Source of the DNA: Deltaproteobacteria bacterium GWA2_38_16
Lineage (GTDB): Bacteria > Bdellovibrionota > JACOXK01 > 2-02-FULL-40-11
NCBI GenBank assembly: GCA_001797335.1
Contig: MGPE01000002.1
Coordinates: 270,102-334,101, forward strand
Direction of reading: 5' to 3'
Length of the DNA: 64,000 nucleotides
The position numbers and the translations under genes were made by a program. Below the pieces are notes generated by a model that was not told the DNA's origin, ran no database searches, and was given only the letters and a program-made list of their open reading frames with translations. Positions 54,526 through 63,032 of the stretch are shown in pieces. The stretch's first letter is position 1. Each line of letters begins with the position of its first letter.

Positions 54526-55206
54526 TTATGTCCTTCGAAACCAAACCCAAAAATATTTTGTCCCCTCTCCTTCTGTCTTCAGAATCTGAAGAGGCAATCT
54601 CTCCACCATTTTATTAATTTGTCGTATCTTAAATGATGGTCCATAGAACCAACTTCCTTTACACGCCGGTGCCCCTCGAAATTGTATTTTTGCTAAACCG
54701 ATCTTTTTAAGAACGCGAGCGATTTCTTCCAAGTTCTTCTTTACCGTTATGCGGCCCGGCATATGCTGGAATGTAATAAATGAAAAAACTGTATCAAAAA
54801 AATCATTGGGGAAAGGATAATATAATCCGTCCGTCGCACATAAATGAATATTAGCTTTGTTAACAAGACGTTTTTCAGCTTGTTTTATCATTTCTTCAGA
54901 AATATCAATGCCATAAACTTCTTGGAAATCTTGTGCAACGAATTCTATTATTCTGCCTATACCACATCCTACTTCGAGAATACACTTAGTACTTAAGTCC
55001 AATTCTCTAAAAAACTTGTCCTCTTTTATGTAATTTATATAATCATCCCTCCCTGATTTAGAGAACTGTTTCTCTGTGATATTTTCCCCAAAATTTGTCA
55101 TCACAAAATAGTTGGCGTTTTTTTTGGCAAGTTGATTCCATTTTTCTTTACTCTCCCCAATTGTCTCATCTGGATAAAATATATTCAACCATTCTCTTAG
55201 TCGCAC
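54526..55206 (-). CDS. Class I SAM methyltransferase
   Basis: 226 aa. Motif I is ILEVGCGIGRIIEFVA (about 79-94), the acidic strand end is VYGIDISEEMI, and motif IV is FDTVFSFITFQHMP with a following EEIARVLKKIG. The GTG start has GGGGTGA 5-6 nt before it, whereas no ATG gives a full N-terminus. Presumed to methylate a sugar or terminal phosphate in the island's glycan. Operon with the downstream membrane protein. About 300 bp of mostly non-coding DNA separates it from the divergent GT4 gene. Confidence 0.83.
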   Translation of the reverse strand: MRLREWLNIFYPDETIGESKEKWNQLAKKNANYFVMTNFGENITEKQFSKSGRDDYINYIKEDKFFRELDLSTKCILEVGCGIGRIIEFVAQDFQEVYGIDISEEMIKQAEKRLVNKANIHLCATDGLYYPFPNDFFDTVFSFITFQHMPGRITVKKNLEEIARVLKKIGLAKIQFRGAPACKGSWFYGPSFKIRQINKMVERLPLQILKTEGEGTKYFWVWFRRT

Positions 55207-55418
55207 TTTAAATCACCCCCCCGATTTCAGCAAACATGACGCCTAGGTTAAAAATTATTCCCCTCTTTGTAGCTCATTGAAATAATTAAGCAATATTAGT
55301 TTTTAGAATTTTTCGATTTGATTGAATTCATTGAATTCAAAAAAAGTTTTTCTGCCCAATTCTAGAAATTAAAAAATGCCTTTCATTTTAATTTCCCGTC
55401 GTGATATATAACTCCACA
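55207..55418. other. Intergenic region without a recognised gene
   Basis: A+T-rich stretch between divergent genes. It contains the short palindrome ttgaattcattgaattcaa (about 55319-55337) and T/A runs. No terminator, promoter of good quality or RNA gene was recognised. It ends in the small frame described at 55419. Confidence 0.4.
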
Positions 55419-55511
55419 ATGATATCAATAAGTCCCTCGGTCTTAATAGAAGCTCAAAAGAGATTTCGAAAGCTCAGAGGCTATCGAGTGATTAATGAAA
55501 ATAAATCATGA
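55419..55511 (+). pseudogene. 30-codon frame, possible transposase-tail relic
   Basis: The frame reads MISISPSVLIEAQKRFRKL and on to NENKS-stop, ending with a 4-nt overlap on the ATG of the next gene. The basic RFRKLRGYR segment is reminiscent of transposase C-termini, and the frame is open some codons upstream of the ATG. It could instead be a leader peptide coupling translation of the glycosyltransferase. Evidence is thin either way. Confidence 0.3.
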
Positions 55512-56767
55512 AGATTCTCTTAGTAACTGATGCTGCGAATGAAACAAGATCGTCTGTTTCAGAAATTGTGTATAGGGACGCGTGTTACTTAAAGGGAAAT
55601 AATTTTGAAGTAGAAATACTAACAACTACTTCTCAAAAAATGGATTATTCAGAATCTGCATCTATGGCTTCTCCATCTATTAATTTTATAGCTACTTTCA
55701 AATTTAAAGAATCTTTAAGATCATGGATTACTTTATATAATCCTTGGGCAGGTAGAAAGTTTAATAAAATCTTAAAAAGGTTTGAACCTGATGTTGTACA
55801 TTTTCATAATGTGCATCAATATTTATCATTTGGACTTCTTCGCTCTGCCAAATTATTTGGTTCAAAAGTTTTTTTAACTGCGCATGATGTTATGCTTTTT
55901 CATTATGGAAAACTTATTGAATTTGATCAAGCTACTATGGGTTTTCCCTATGATAAGGAACTAAGCTATCATGTTTCAGCATGGCAACAAATAAAACGTT
56001 TTAGATATTATTATAATCCTTTTCGTAATTTTATTATTCGACGCTATCTTAAGTACGTAGATAAAATTTTTTCTGTTAGTAATGCGCTTAAACAAACTTT
56101 AAATGATAATGGTATTGAAAATGTAGATGTTGTGTATAATGCTATTGATAGTAATTTGTGGAAACCTGAATATGAAAATATAAAAAAATTTAAAAATAAA
56201 TACCATCTTCATGATAAAAAGGTTATCTTTGTGGGAGGTAGAATGAGTGGGCTCAAGGGTTTTAAACAGATGGTTCTTATTTTAAAAGAAATAATTAATA
56301 ACTTACCCAATACTGTTTTGTTAATTGCAGGAAAAGAAAATGATCATACACTTCAGCTTTCTAAATTAGCTAAGGAACTCAATATTGAAAAGAATGTCAT
56401 ATTTACAGGATGGCTAGAAGGTGAGGAACTTAAATCAGCATATCATAGCAGTGATGTTGTTTGTACTCCTTCTGTATATTTTGATCCATGCCCTATGATA
56501 AATCTTGAAGCTATGGCGTGTCGCAAACCTATAGTAGGAACATGTTTTGGCGGCACTAAAGAAATAGTTAGAGATAATGTACATGGCTATATAGTAAACC
56601 CTTTTGATATCAATGTAATATCAGAACGAATCACTTATTTATTGCGAGATACAGAAAAAAGAAAAGAATTAGGAGAAAATGGTTACCATACAGTGAAAGA
56701 TAACTTTAATTTAGATATTCGGTATCAAAAAACATTAGAATACTATAAGACCTTAAGTGACCAATAA
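55508..56767 (+). CDS. GT4 family glycosyltransferase
   Basis: 419 aa, GT-B fold. The start is MKILLVTDAANETRSSVSEI. The acceptor domain has DVVHFHNVHQYLSFGLLRSA. The donor domain has VIFVGGRMSGLKGFKQMVLIL and the Glu-rich motif CTPSVYFDPCPMINLEAMACRKPIV, then GGTKEIVRDNVHGYIVNP. Typical of enzymes building O-antigen or capsule chains; sugar unknown. The ATG overlaps a small upstream frame by 4 nt. The 3' end overlaps the convergent GT9 gene by 15 nt. Confidence 0.89.
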   Translation: MKILLVTDAANETRSSVSEIVYRDACYLKGNNFEVEILTTTSQKMDYSESASMASPSINFIATFKFKESLRSWITLYNPWAGRKFNKILKRFEPDVVHFHNVHQYLSFGLLRSAKLFGSKVFLTAHDVMLFHYGKLIEFDQATMGFPYDKELSYHVSAWQQIKRFRYYYNPFRNFIIRRYLKYVDKIFSVSNALKQTLNDNGIENVDVVYNAIDSNLWKPEYENIKKFKNKYHLHDKKVIFVGGRMSGLKGFKQMVLILKEIINNLPNTVLLIAGKENDHTLQLSKLAKELNIEKNVIFTGWLEGEELKSAYHSSDVVCTPSVYFDPCPMINLEAMACRKPIVGTCFGGTKEIVRDNVHGYIVNPFDINVISERITYLLRDTEKRKELGENGYHTVKDNFNLDIRYQKTLEYYKTLSDQ

Positions 56768-57949
56768 ATAAACTCTCTCTTTCAATCTTACAACCGCTTT
56801 ATAAACATCCTCAACTGTTATGTCTTGCACGCATTTGCGGTGGCCTTCTTTACAACCGTGGGCTGTCGGCACTATATGCGAGCAAGGAAAACAATATACG
56901 TTTTTTGAAACAATTTCGCACTTTTCATCAATGTCAAGCTGTTCTTCCACATTCATCGGTCCTATTATATCAACTATCGGCACTCCAAGGGCATTAGCAA
57001 TATATAGTGGTCCGGTATCGACGCTTATAAAAATTTTTAAAAATTTTATTAGAGCCGGAACTTCGGATAAGCCGAAAACTTCGGAGGCATCGGAAGCACT
57101 ATTTTTCATATTAGACAAAACTTTTTTTATAAAGGGCTTGTCCGAGGGCCCTCCAAAAAAAATTATTCTCGCTCCCATATTTTGAATCAAAATATCAGCC
57201 AGAGCGGAAAATTTTAACAAGCCCCATTCCTTTATTTTATTTCCCGCAGTAGGAGAAATCCCCATGATTAAATCGTTTTCTTTTATATTATTTTCTCTTA
57301 GAAAATCCTGAGCCTTTGCGATGTCATTACCATCAAAAAAAACGTCTCTCTTTTCGCTATATTCCTTAACACCTAAAAATTTAAGCATTTGTAAATACTG
57401 ACGAAGAACTAATTTATTTTGTTCATAATCAATATGATGCTTACTTAATATAGAAGCAAGATAAGCGGCCCTACTTACATATTTTGACCTTAACAGCACT
57501 CTATGCGATGCTAACGCCCAAAACGGGAAAATTGTATTAAAAAGAGTGGGAGCCAAAGAAAAACTCCAATCAAATTGTTTTTTCCGAGCATCTCTTATTA
57601 GTCTTAGTCCGCCTAGAAATCCTTGATATCTTTTATCGTCCAAAATAATAAGTTCATCTATATGAGTATTTTTTATTAAAATACCTTTTGCTCGCGAAAT
57701 AATCAAAACACTAAGCAGAGAAGAAGGAAAATTCTTTTTTATTTCTCTGAAAACCGGCGTTGTGCAGACAACATCTCCTATTTTAGCTATCTGAATAATC
57801 AAAATTTTTAAACGGCCATCTTTGCTGTGCGAAATTCTCCGTAAAAAAATCCCTAAATATAAAATGGGGCTAAAAATAATCGTTAACCCTAAATATAATA
57901 GATTTTGGGCTAAGCCAAAAATAATTAAATACATTTTTTCATACTTCAA
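56753..57949 (-). CDS. GT9 (heptosyltransferase-type) glycosyltransferase
   Basis: 398 aa. A hydrophobic N-terminal stretch (about 1-35) may lie on the membrane. Then the GT9 opening LKILIIQIAKIGDVVCTTPV and the donor-site block ISVDTGPLYIANALGVPIVDIIGP are clear. The C-terminal CFPCSHIVPTAHGC and KCVQDITVEDV segments are also typical. GT9 enzymes add ADP-heptose or related sugars to LPS inner core, which suggests the island product is joined to LPS. Its base composition looks less A+T-biased than the neighbours, consistent with a separate origin. Confidence 0.88.
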   Translation of the reverse strand: MKYEKMYLIIFGLAQNLLYLGLTIIFSPILYLGIFLRRISHSKDGRLKILIIQIAKIGDVVCTTPVFREIKKNFPSSLLSVLIISRAKGILIKNTHIDELIILDDKRYQGFLGGLRLIRDARKKQFDWSFSLAPTLFNTIFPFWALASHRVLLRSKYVSRAAYLASILSKHHIDYEQNKLVLRQYLQMLKFLGVKEYSEKRDVFFDGNDIAKAQDFLRENNIKENDLIMGISPTAGNKIKEWGLLKFSALADILIQNMGARIIFFGGPSDKPFIKKVLSNMKNSASDASEVFGLSEVPALIKFLKIFISVDTGPLYIANALGVPIVDIIGPMNVEEQLDIDEKCEIVSKNVYCFPCSHIVPTAHGCKEGHRKCVQDITVEDVYKAVVRLKERVYLLVT

Positions 57950-58004
57950 TCCTTCAATGGAGTGGAAACTACTAAATGACTTTTGTTATTATTTGGTATC
58001 TTTT

Positions 58005-58019
58005 ATGTCAACATGACAT
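58005..58019. promoter_or_regulatory. Short inverted repeat in the divergent GT9/radical-SAM region
   Basis: ATGTCA-ACA-TGACAT forms 6-bp arms with a 3-bp spacer, midway between the divergent genes. It has the size of a dimeric regulator site. No further support. Confidence 0.3.
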
Positions 58020-58156
58020 TTATAGAGTTCTAAAAATGGGGCCAAACTAATACTACTCCGTTAAGTAGATTCTGGTGAAAAAGTTCATTTTTTTTAACCT
58101 TTACCTCAAGAAAAATAAATAGCCTTGATCTTTAACATTTTGCAGTTATAGTTATT

Positions 58157-59605
58157 ATGACACTTATGAAGGTCCTTTTAACATTGCCGCCATTACACAG
58201 CCCAATAAAGGCTAATTTTGTTGACTCATTTGATAATGAGTCAGGACAATACCCTCCGATCGGATTGCTTTATCTAGCAGGATATCTTTTAGAACATTCT
58301 CAATATGAGGTACATGTCTTAGATCCTCAAGCTGAGAAGTTAAGTCATGAAGAAACAATCAAAAGGATAGTAGCTATTGGGCCTGATGTTGTCGGCGTCC
58401 ATATGTTGACATTCCACCTTATAGACAGCCTCAAAATGATACAAAATATAAAAAAAATTCTCCCTAAAACACGTATTATTTGTGGAGGACCTCACGTACA
58501 TATTTATCCAAGAGAAACTCTTATGCAACCGGGCATTGATTTTACATTGGTAGGAGAATGCGAGCAAACTTTTAAGATTTTTTTAGACTATTTGGAAAAT
58601 AAATGTCCTATAACTGATGTTAACGCTTTATACTATTTTGATCATGAGGGGAATATACAAAATACAACACGAAGTCCGTTACTTGCTAATCTTGATGAGC
58701 TTCCGCATCCGGCAAGAAATCTTTTAAATCCAACTTTTTATTCTTCTGTGCTGGCAAAGCAATCCGTTACAACAACTCTTATGACATCACGAGGGTGTCC
58801 TTACAAATGTATCTATTGTGATCGTCCAGTTTTTGGAAAAGATTTTAGAGCTCGCTCACCCGAAAATGTTCTTGAAGAAATTGAGCAATGTATACAATTA
58901 GGCATATTTGAGTTTAACATATTTGATGATACTTTTACTATTGATCGAGAACGAGTAATAGCTATATGTAATCTTATCATTGAAAGAAAACTTCCAATCA
59001 GATGGACGTGTCGCAGCAGAGTACACTTAGTTAGTGAAGAAATTTTAGATAGAATGAAAAAAGCAGGTTGCGGCCGTATTTCGTTCGGGATTGAAACAGC
59101 GGATGATAAAGTTGGCAGGATCTTGAAAAAGGGATCTGATATAGATCAAGCAAAATATGCAATTAGAGCCACAAAAGCCGCTGGCATTGAAGTGCTTGCA
59201 GATTTTATTATTGGATCCCCTGGTGAAAGTAGGAATGGAATTAATAAAACAATTTCATTTGCTTTGGAGGAATCGCCAAACTATGCGCAGTTTTCTATTA
59301 TGACTCCTTACCCAGCGACGCCCCTCTATGCTATGGGATTGAATACAAAGCTTTATAAATTTGATCACTGGAGAGAATTTGCAAGAAATCCAGATCCAAA
59401 CTGGGAGACTCCTATTTGGCATGAAAACTTCACTAAAAGAGAGCTCATTAAAATTGTAAAGCAAGCTTATTTTAAATTTTATTTTAGACCTGAATATTTA
59501 TTCACTCAGCTTAGAAGTCTACAATCATTTAATGAGCTCAAGCGTAAGGCGCGAGCTGGACTTAAAGTTTTTACAACTAAATTTACACCCTCATTAACAG
59601 CATAA
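58157..59605 (+). CDS. B12-binding-domain radical SAM protein
   Basis: 482 aa. An N-terminal Rossmann-like cobalamin-binding domain (about 1-140; PPIGLLYLAGYLLE, then IGPDVVGVHMLTFHLIDSL and RIICGGPHVHIYP) is followed by the radical SAM domain with SRGCPYKCIYCDRP (about 212-225) and the SFGIETADD segment. The DxHxxG cobalamin motif is not evident, as in many class B members. Such enzymes methylate unactivated carbons or do other radical chemistry, often on sugars, lipids or phosphonates. A weak -35/-10 pair (TTGATC, TATAGT) ends 4 bp before the ATG; a second ATG at 58166 may be the true start. Heads a four-gene plus-strand run. Confidence 0.85.
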   Translation: MTLMKVLLTLPPLHSPIKANFVDSFDNESGQYPPIGLLYLAGYLLEHSQYEVHVLDPQAEKLSHEETIKRIVAIGPDVVGVHMLTFHLIDSLKMIQNIKKILPKTRIICGGPHVHIYPRETLMQPGIDFTLVGECEQTFKIFLDYLENKCPITDVNALYYFDHEGNIQNTTRSPLLANLDELPHPARNLLNPTFYSSVLAKQSVTTTLMTSRGCPYKCIYCDRPVFGKDFRARSPENVLEEIEQCIQLGIFEFNIFDDTFTIDRERVIAICNLIIERKLPIRWTCRSRVHLVSEEILDRMKKAGCGRISFGIETADDKVGRILKKGSDIDQAKYAIRATKAAGIEVLADFIIGSPGESRNGINKTISFALEESPNYAQFSIMTPYPATPLYAMGLNTKLYKFDHWREFARNPDPNWETPIWHENFTKRELIKIVKQAYFKFYFRPEYLFTQLRSLQSFNELKRKARAGLKVFTTKFTPSLTA

Positions 59606-59611
59606 TACGCA

Positions 59612-60601
59612 ATGAAGTTATTTGTTCAAATTCCGTGCTTCAACGAAGAGCATACATTAAAATATGTTATAAATAGTATTCCAAAGAAAATTGATGGCAT
59701 TTCTGAGCTTAAAATAATCATTATAGATGATAGTAGTACAGACAATACCATTGAAATAGCAAAGTCTGCCCGAGTAAATTATATTCTTAAAAATCACTGT
59801 AATTTAGGGCTTGCCCAAACATTTAAACGCGGTCTTGAGGCATGTTTGTACCTCGGCGCAGATATCATTGTAAATACTGATGGAGATAATCAATACAACA
59901 ATGAAGATATCTCAAAAATTATTAAACCCATTTTGGAAAATAAAGCAGATTATGTTGTTGGATGCAGGGATATTCGTAGACACTCTGAATTTTCTTGGTC
60001 GAAAAAAATATTTCAGCTCCTCGGATCAAAAATTATTCAAAAAATGACGGGTGAAAATATTAGCGATGCTACAAGTGGATTTAGGGCAATGAATCGCAAT
60101 GCTGCACTTCAGTTTTCAATATTAAATCATTTTAGCTATACATTGGAAACATTAATTCAAGCCAGCAGAATAGGCCTGAAAACAATCGGAATTCCCATTA
60201 GAAACAACCCTGCTTTGCGACCTTCTCGCTTATTTCGGTCCATTCCAGAATTCATACTTAAACAATCAATGACAATTGTAAGCATCTATTTATTCTGGAA
60301 TCCCTATCGGTTTTTTTTCTACCCAGCTCTTATATCTTTTTTTATTTCTTTATTTAGCTCTTCAAGAGTTATATACTATCTTTTTTTTGTAGAGAGGGGC
60401 TTTGAAAAAATAAAAATTGGTTCTGCTATATTCTTTAGTATTTCTTTCACATTTACACTTATTTTGATTATTGCTGGATTATTGGGGCAAGTTATTTTTA
60501 GTTTGCGAATGCTCATGATAGATCTTCGTACTCGCGTTAGGAATATAGAACTTCAAAGAAAAATCAAGCCGCATAATTTAGACATTATCACAATCAATTA
60601 A
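59612..60601 (+). CDS. GT2 family glycosyltransferase with two C-terminal helices
   Basis: 329 aa, GT-A fold. The start is MKLFVQIPCFNEEHTLKYVI, with IIIDDSSTDNTIEIA as nucleotide-binding strand. NTDGDNQYNNEDI provides the DxD-type metal site, and ATSGFRAMNRNAALQF matches the dolichyl-phosphate-mannose-synthase-like subgroup. Two membrane helices near 240-300 anchor it. It probably makes a polyprenyl-phosphate sugar that GT-C-type proteins of the island could use. It starts 6 nt after the radical-SAM stop, so the two are co-transcribed. Confidence 0.89.
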   Translation: MKLFVQIPCFNEEHTLKYVINSIPKKIDGISELKIIIIDDSSTDNTIEIAKSARVNYILKNHCNLGLAQTFKRGLEACLYLGADIIVNTDGDNQYNNEDISKIIKPILENKADYVVGCRDIRRHSEFSWSKKIFQLLGSKIIQKMTGENISDATSGFRAMNRNAALQFSILNHFSYTLETLIQASRIGLKTIGIPIRNNPALRPSRLFRSIPEFILKQSMTIVSIYLFWNPYRFFFYPALISFFISLFSSSRVIYYLFFVERGFEKIKIGSAIFFSISFTFTLILIIAGLLGQVIFSLRMLMIDLRTRVRNIELQRKIKPHNLDIITIN

Positions 60602-60603
60602 AA

Positions 60604-60672
60604 TTAATTTAAAATGCTCTTGTGTCCATCAAATCGGGGGATTCTGACATTGACTATGTAGTATAGTATCAT
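60604..60672 (-). pseudogene. Relic of a GT4 gene 5' end
   Basis: The minus strand reads MILYYIVNVRIP and then unrelated codons to a stop (22 codons). The first twelve codons and the upstream region (60641-60698) align with the start of the GT4 gene at 44833 (44802-44859). The body of the gene is gone, so this is a recombination scar from a second copy. Confidence 0.7.
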
Positions 60673-60739
60673 ATTATATGGTTAATAATTTGCGATTGCC
60701 TATATCAATTCTCATTATTACCATATTTGAGAAATCTTT

Positions 60740-61903
60740 ATGAACATATTAATGATTAGTTTAGATAAATCTTTACTCGCCCAACAAGAACATTCAGAAA
60801 GCATTTCAAGGCACAAAGACTATGGGAAATATGTAGGCAACCTATTTATTATATGTTTTAATTTAAAGTCACCTTTATTGTCTCCTATCCATCAAATCAA
60901 TTTATCAAAAAATGTAGCAGTTTATCCAACTCATTCATCTTCAAGATTATTTTATATTATTGATGGATTTAAAGTAGCAAATAAAATATTTACCAAAAAT
61001 TCCATTCAGCTAATTACGACCCAGGACCCTCTTTTAACAGGATTATTGGGAATCTTTCTAAAATGGAGGTATAAAATTCCCACTTTAATTGGAATACATG
61101 GCTCTTTTTTTGATAAACGATGGATAAGAGAACAATGGATCAATCCATTTCTATATTTACTGGGAAGATATGTTGTAAAAAAATCTGATTTTATTCGTGT
61201 TGTTAGTCGTCAAGCTAAATCTGAACTTCTCGAGTATGGCATTCATAAAAATAAGATTTTCATTGCTCCAGTGCCAGTAAAGCTTGAAACTTTCTCAAAG
61301 TACAATAACGATACAGTACAATATCTCAAAAAATGTCATGCGGGTAGGAAAATTATCCTGCAAACAAGTACTCTAACAAAAACCAAAAATGTTTTGATGC
61401 TTTTAAATGCTCTACATAAAATAAAAGAGCAAGCATTTCCCGTACATCTTTGGCTTATTGGTTCAGGGCCTGAGAAAAAAAATTTAATTGCCTATACCAA
61501 CAGATTGAAACTCAATAACGATGTCTCTTTTTTAGGACAACTTCCACAGATGGAACTTGTCAACTATTACCATGCAGCTGATATATTTGTCTTAGCTTCC
61601 TATAATGAATCTTTTGGTCGAGTACTTCTAGAAGCTGCAATGGCAAAAAAACCTATTATTGCAGCTCAATATAGAGGCCCCCTAGATATCTTTTCTGATC
61701 GTAAAAGTGCGCTCTTTTTCAATCCCAATAGCACCAGCTCATTGGTAGAACAAATTGTGCATCTTTTGGAGAATCCTCAGATAGCATTTCAACTTGGGGT
61801 AGAAGCATATAACGATGTTAATCGCAGATTCAGCTATGAAAAAAATATTCACAAAATTATGGAAAGCTGGAATTTATCAGTAGTCCCACAACACTTAATA
61901 TAA
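60740..61903 (+). CDS. GT4 family glycosyltransferase
   Basis: 387 aa, GT-B fold. The opening is MNILMISLDKSLLAQQEHSE, with a flexible loop and ITTQDPLLTGLLG in the acceptor domain. The donor domain has IILQTSTLTKTKNVLMLLNAL and VLASYNESFGRVLLEAAMAKKPII with the conserved Glu pair, followed by FNPNSTSSLVEQIVHLLENP. It is the third gene of the plus-strand run; the GT4 relic lies just upstream in the opposite sense. Sugar unknown. Weak ribosome site. Confidence 0.88.
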   Translation: MNILMISLDKSLLAQQEHSESISRHKDYGKYVGNLFIICFNLKSPLLSPIHQINLSKNVAVYPTHSSSRLFYIIDGFKVANKIFTKNSIQLITTQDPLLTGLLGIFLKWRYKIPTLIGIHGSFFDKRWIREQWINPFLYLLGRYVVKKSDFIRVVSRQAKSELLEYGIHKNKIFIAPVPVKLETFSKYNNDTVQYLKKCHAGRKIILQTSTLTKTKNVLMLLNALHKIKEQAFPVHLWLIGSGPEKKNLIAYTNRLKLNNDVSFLGQLPQMELVNYYHAADIFVLASYNESFGRVLLEAAMAKKPIIAAQYRGPLDIFSDRKSALFFNPNSTSSLVEQIVHLLENPQIAFQLGVEAYNDVNRRFSYEKNIHKIMESWNLSVVPQHLI

Positions 61904-61914
61904 ATACCAATTTA

Positions 61915-62940
61915 ATGAATTTACTTATTATAACACAAAAAGTAGATAAAAATGACGGCGTGCTCGGATTTATGCACGGGTGGATTACTGAATTTGCAAA
62001 ACATTGTTCGAGCATTATCGTTATCTGCCTTCAAGAAGAAAAGCACTACTTACCAAAAAATGTAAAAGTGCTGAGTTTGGGAAAAGAGGAAAAGCAGTCA
62101 CGATTGCAGTATCTTTTGCGATTTTATCAATACATTTTTCAAGAACGCGACAATTATGATCATGTATTTGTGCATATGAATCCAGTATATGTGGTACTGG
62201 GTGGTTTGTTCTGGAAATTGCTGAGAAAGAAAATAGGTTTTTGGTATACGCATAGTTCAGTAAATATAAAATTGAAAATCGCCGCGTTTGTTACCAACAT
62301 AATTTTTACTGCTTCAAAACAAAGTTTCAGGCTGCCAAGTGAGAAAGTGAAAGTTGTTGGTCATGGTATAGATACCGACGCCTTTCTCCCACAAGAAAAC
62401 GGGTTACAAGGAAAAATAATATTGAGTGTGGGGAGAATTTCTTCTACAAAAAGGCAATGTGAGACGGTTAAAATATTTGAGAAGGTGTCTAACGAAATTC
62501 CCAATGCTGAGTTGCACATTGTAGGATACCCGGTGACCAATTCCGATAAAATATATTACAGCGAGCTTCATATGTGTGTTCAGAAAAGCAGAATTAGTGC
62601 AAAAATAAAGTTTATCGGAGCGGTTCCGCATTTTCAAATGCCACAGATATACCACACTGCGAGCGTATTGATAAATCTAAGCAAGACCGGCAGTCTTGAT
62701 AAAGATGTACTTGAAGCGATGGCGTGCGGTGTTTTGCCAGTTTCCACTAATGAGGCGTTCAAAGATATACTTCCTGAGATGAATGTTGCAAAAGACGCTG
62801 CTGATGCGGAAAAAAAATTGAATGGGATTTTAAATATAAATGAAAAAGAAAAAATTGATCACGGAAAAGTATTCCGGACATATGTAGAAGAGAATCATAA
62901 GCTAAAAGTATTAGCTAAGAAAATTATAAAAAATCTCTGA
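61915..62940 (+). CDS. GT4 family glycosyltransferase cut at the island border
   Basis: 341 aa. Opening MNLLIITQKVDKNDGVLGFMHG; donor domain with IILSVGRISSTKRQCETVKIFEK and SKTGSLDKDVLEAMACGVLPVS. It is shorter than its neighbours. The last codons and the TGA stop (62938-62940) lie inside the right flanking repeat, so the original 3' end was replaced when the border formed. The donor site is complete, so activity is plausible. Base usage is less A+T-biased than nearby genes. Last gene of the island. Confidence 0.85.
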   Translation: MNLLIITQKVDKNDGVLGFMHGWITEFAKHCSSIIVICLQEEKHYLPKNVKVLSLGKEEKQSRLQYLLRFYQYIFQERDNYDHVFVHMNPVYVVLGGLFWKLLRKKIGFWYTHSSVNIKLKIAAFVTNIIFTASKQSFRLPSEKVKVVGHGIDTDAFLPQENGLQGKIILSVGRISSTKRQCETVKIFEKVSNEIPNAELHIVGYPVTNSDKIYYSELHMCVQKSRISAKIKFIGAVPHFQMPQIYHTASVLINLSKTGSLDKDVLEAMACGVLPVSTNEAFKDILPEMNVAKDAADAEKKLNGILNINEKEKIDHGKVFRTYVEENHKLKVLAKKIIKNL

Positions 62941-62981
62941 TAAAAACCATCCGCGGCGTTGGCTATAGGATGGATGATTAA
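62934..62981 (+). pseudogene. Relic of the response-regulator 3' end (island right border)
   Basis: An exact copy of the last 16 codons of the response-regulator gene including its TAA (SLIKTIRGVGYRMDD-stop). It is preceded by glycosyltransferase sequence instead of the rest of the regulator. It is not translated in this frame as a gene. Confidence 0.85.
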
Positions 62982-63032
62982 TTTTAATACGCGTGAATGA
63001 TTTCCCACCACAGCCGTTTCAAAGGAAATTGG
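62934..63032 (+). repeat. Island-flanking direct repeat, right copy
   Basis: 99 bp matching 39020-39118 at 96 positions. Here the minus strand encodes the intact C-terminus of the transglutaminase-like gene, so this copy has kept that end of the original junction while the left copy has kept the response-regulator end. Confidence 0.9.

Larger units (their letters stand above)
39119..62933. other. Glycan-biosynthesis genomic island
   Basis: About 23.8 kb bounded by the 99-bp direct repeats. It contains only cell-surface glycan genes: glycosyltransferases, a flippase, methyltransferases, radical-SAM enzymes, membrane GT-C-like proteins and an SGNH hydrolase. Strands alternate, most starts lack a Shine-Dalgarno sequence, and broken gene ends occur at 46671, 60604 and perhaps 55419. 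No integrase, transposase or nucleotide-sugar synthesis gene is seen. Acquisition by recombination between the two convergent neighbours is inferred. Confidence 0.7.

Noticed and set aside
58030-58130. Minus-strand open stretch ending LLNGVVLVWPHF, resembling an IS transposase tail
   Set aside because: Too short and no start, inverted ends or second fragment; the likeness is from memory only, and it overlaps the possible promoter of the radical-SAM gene.
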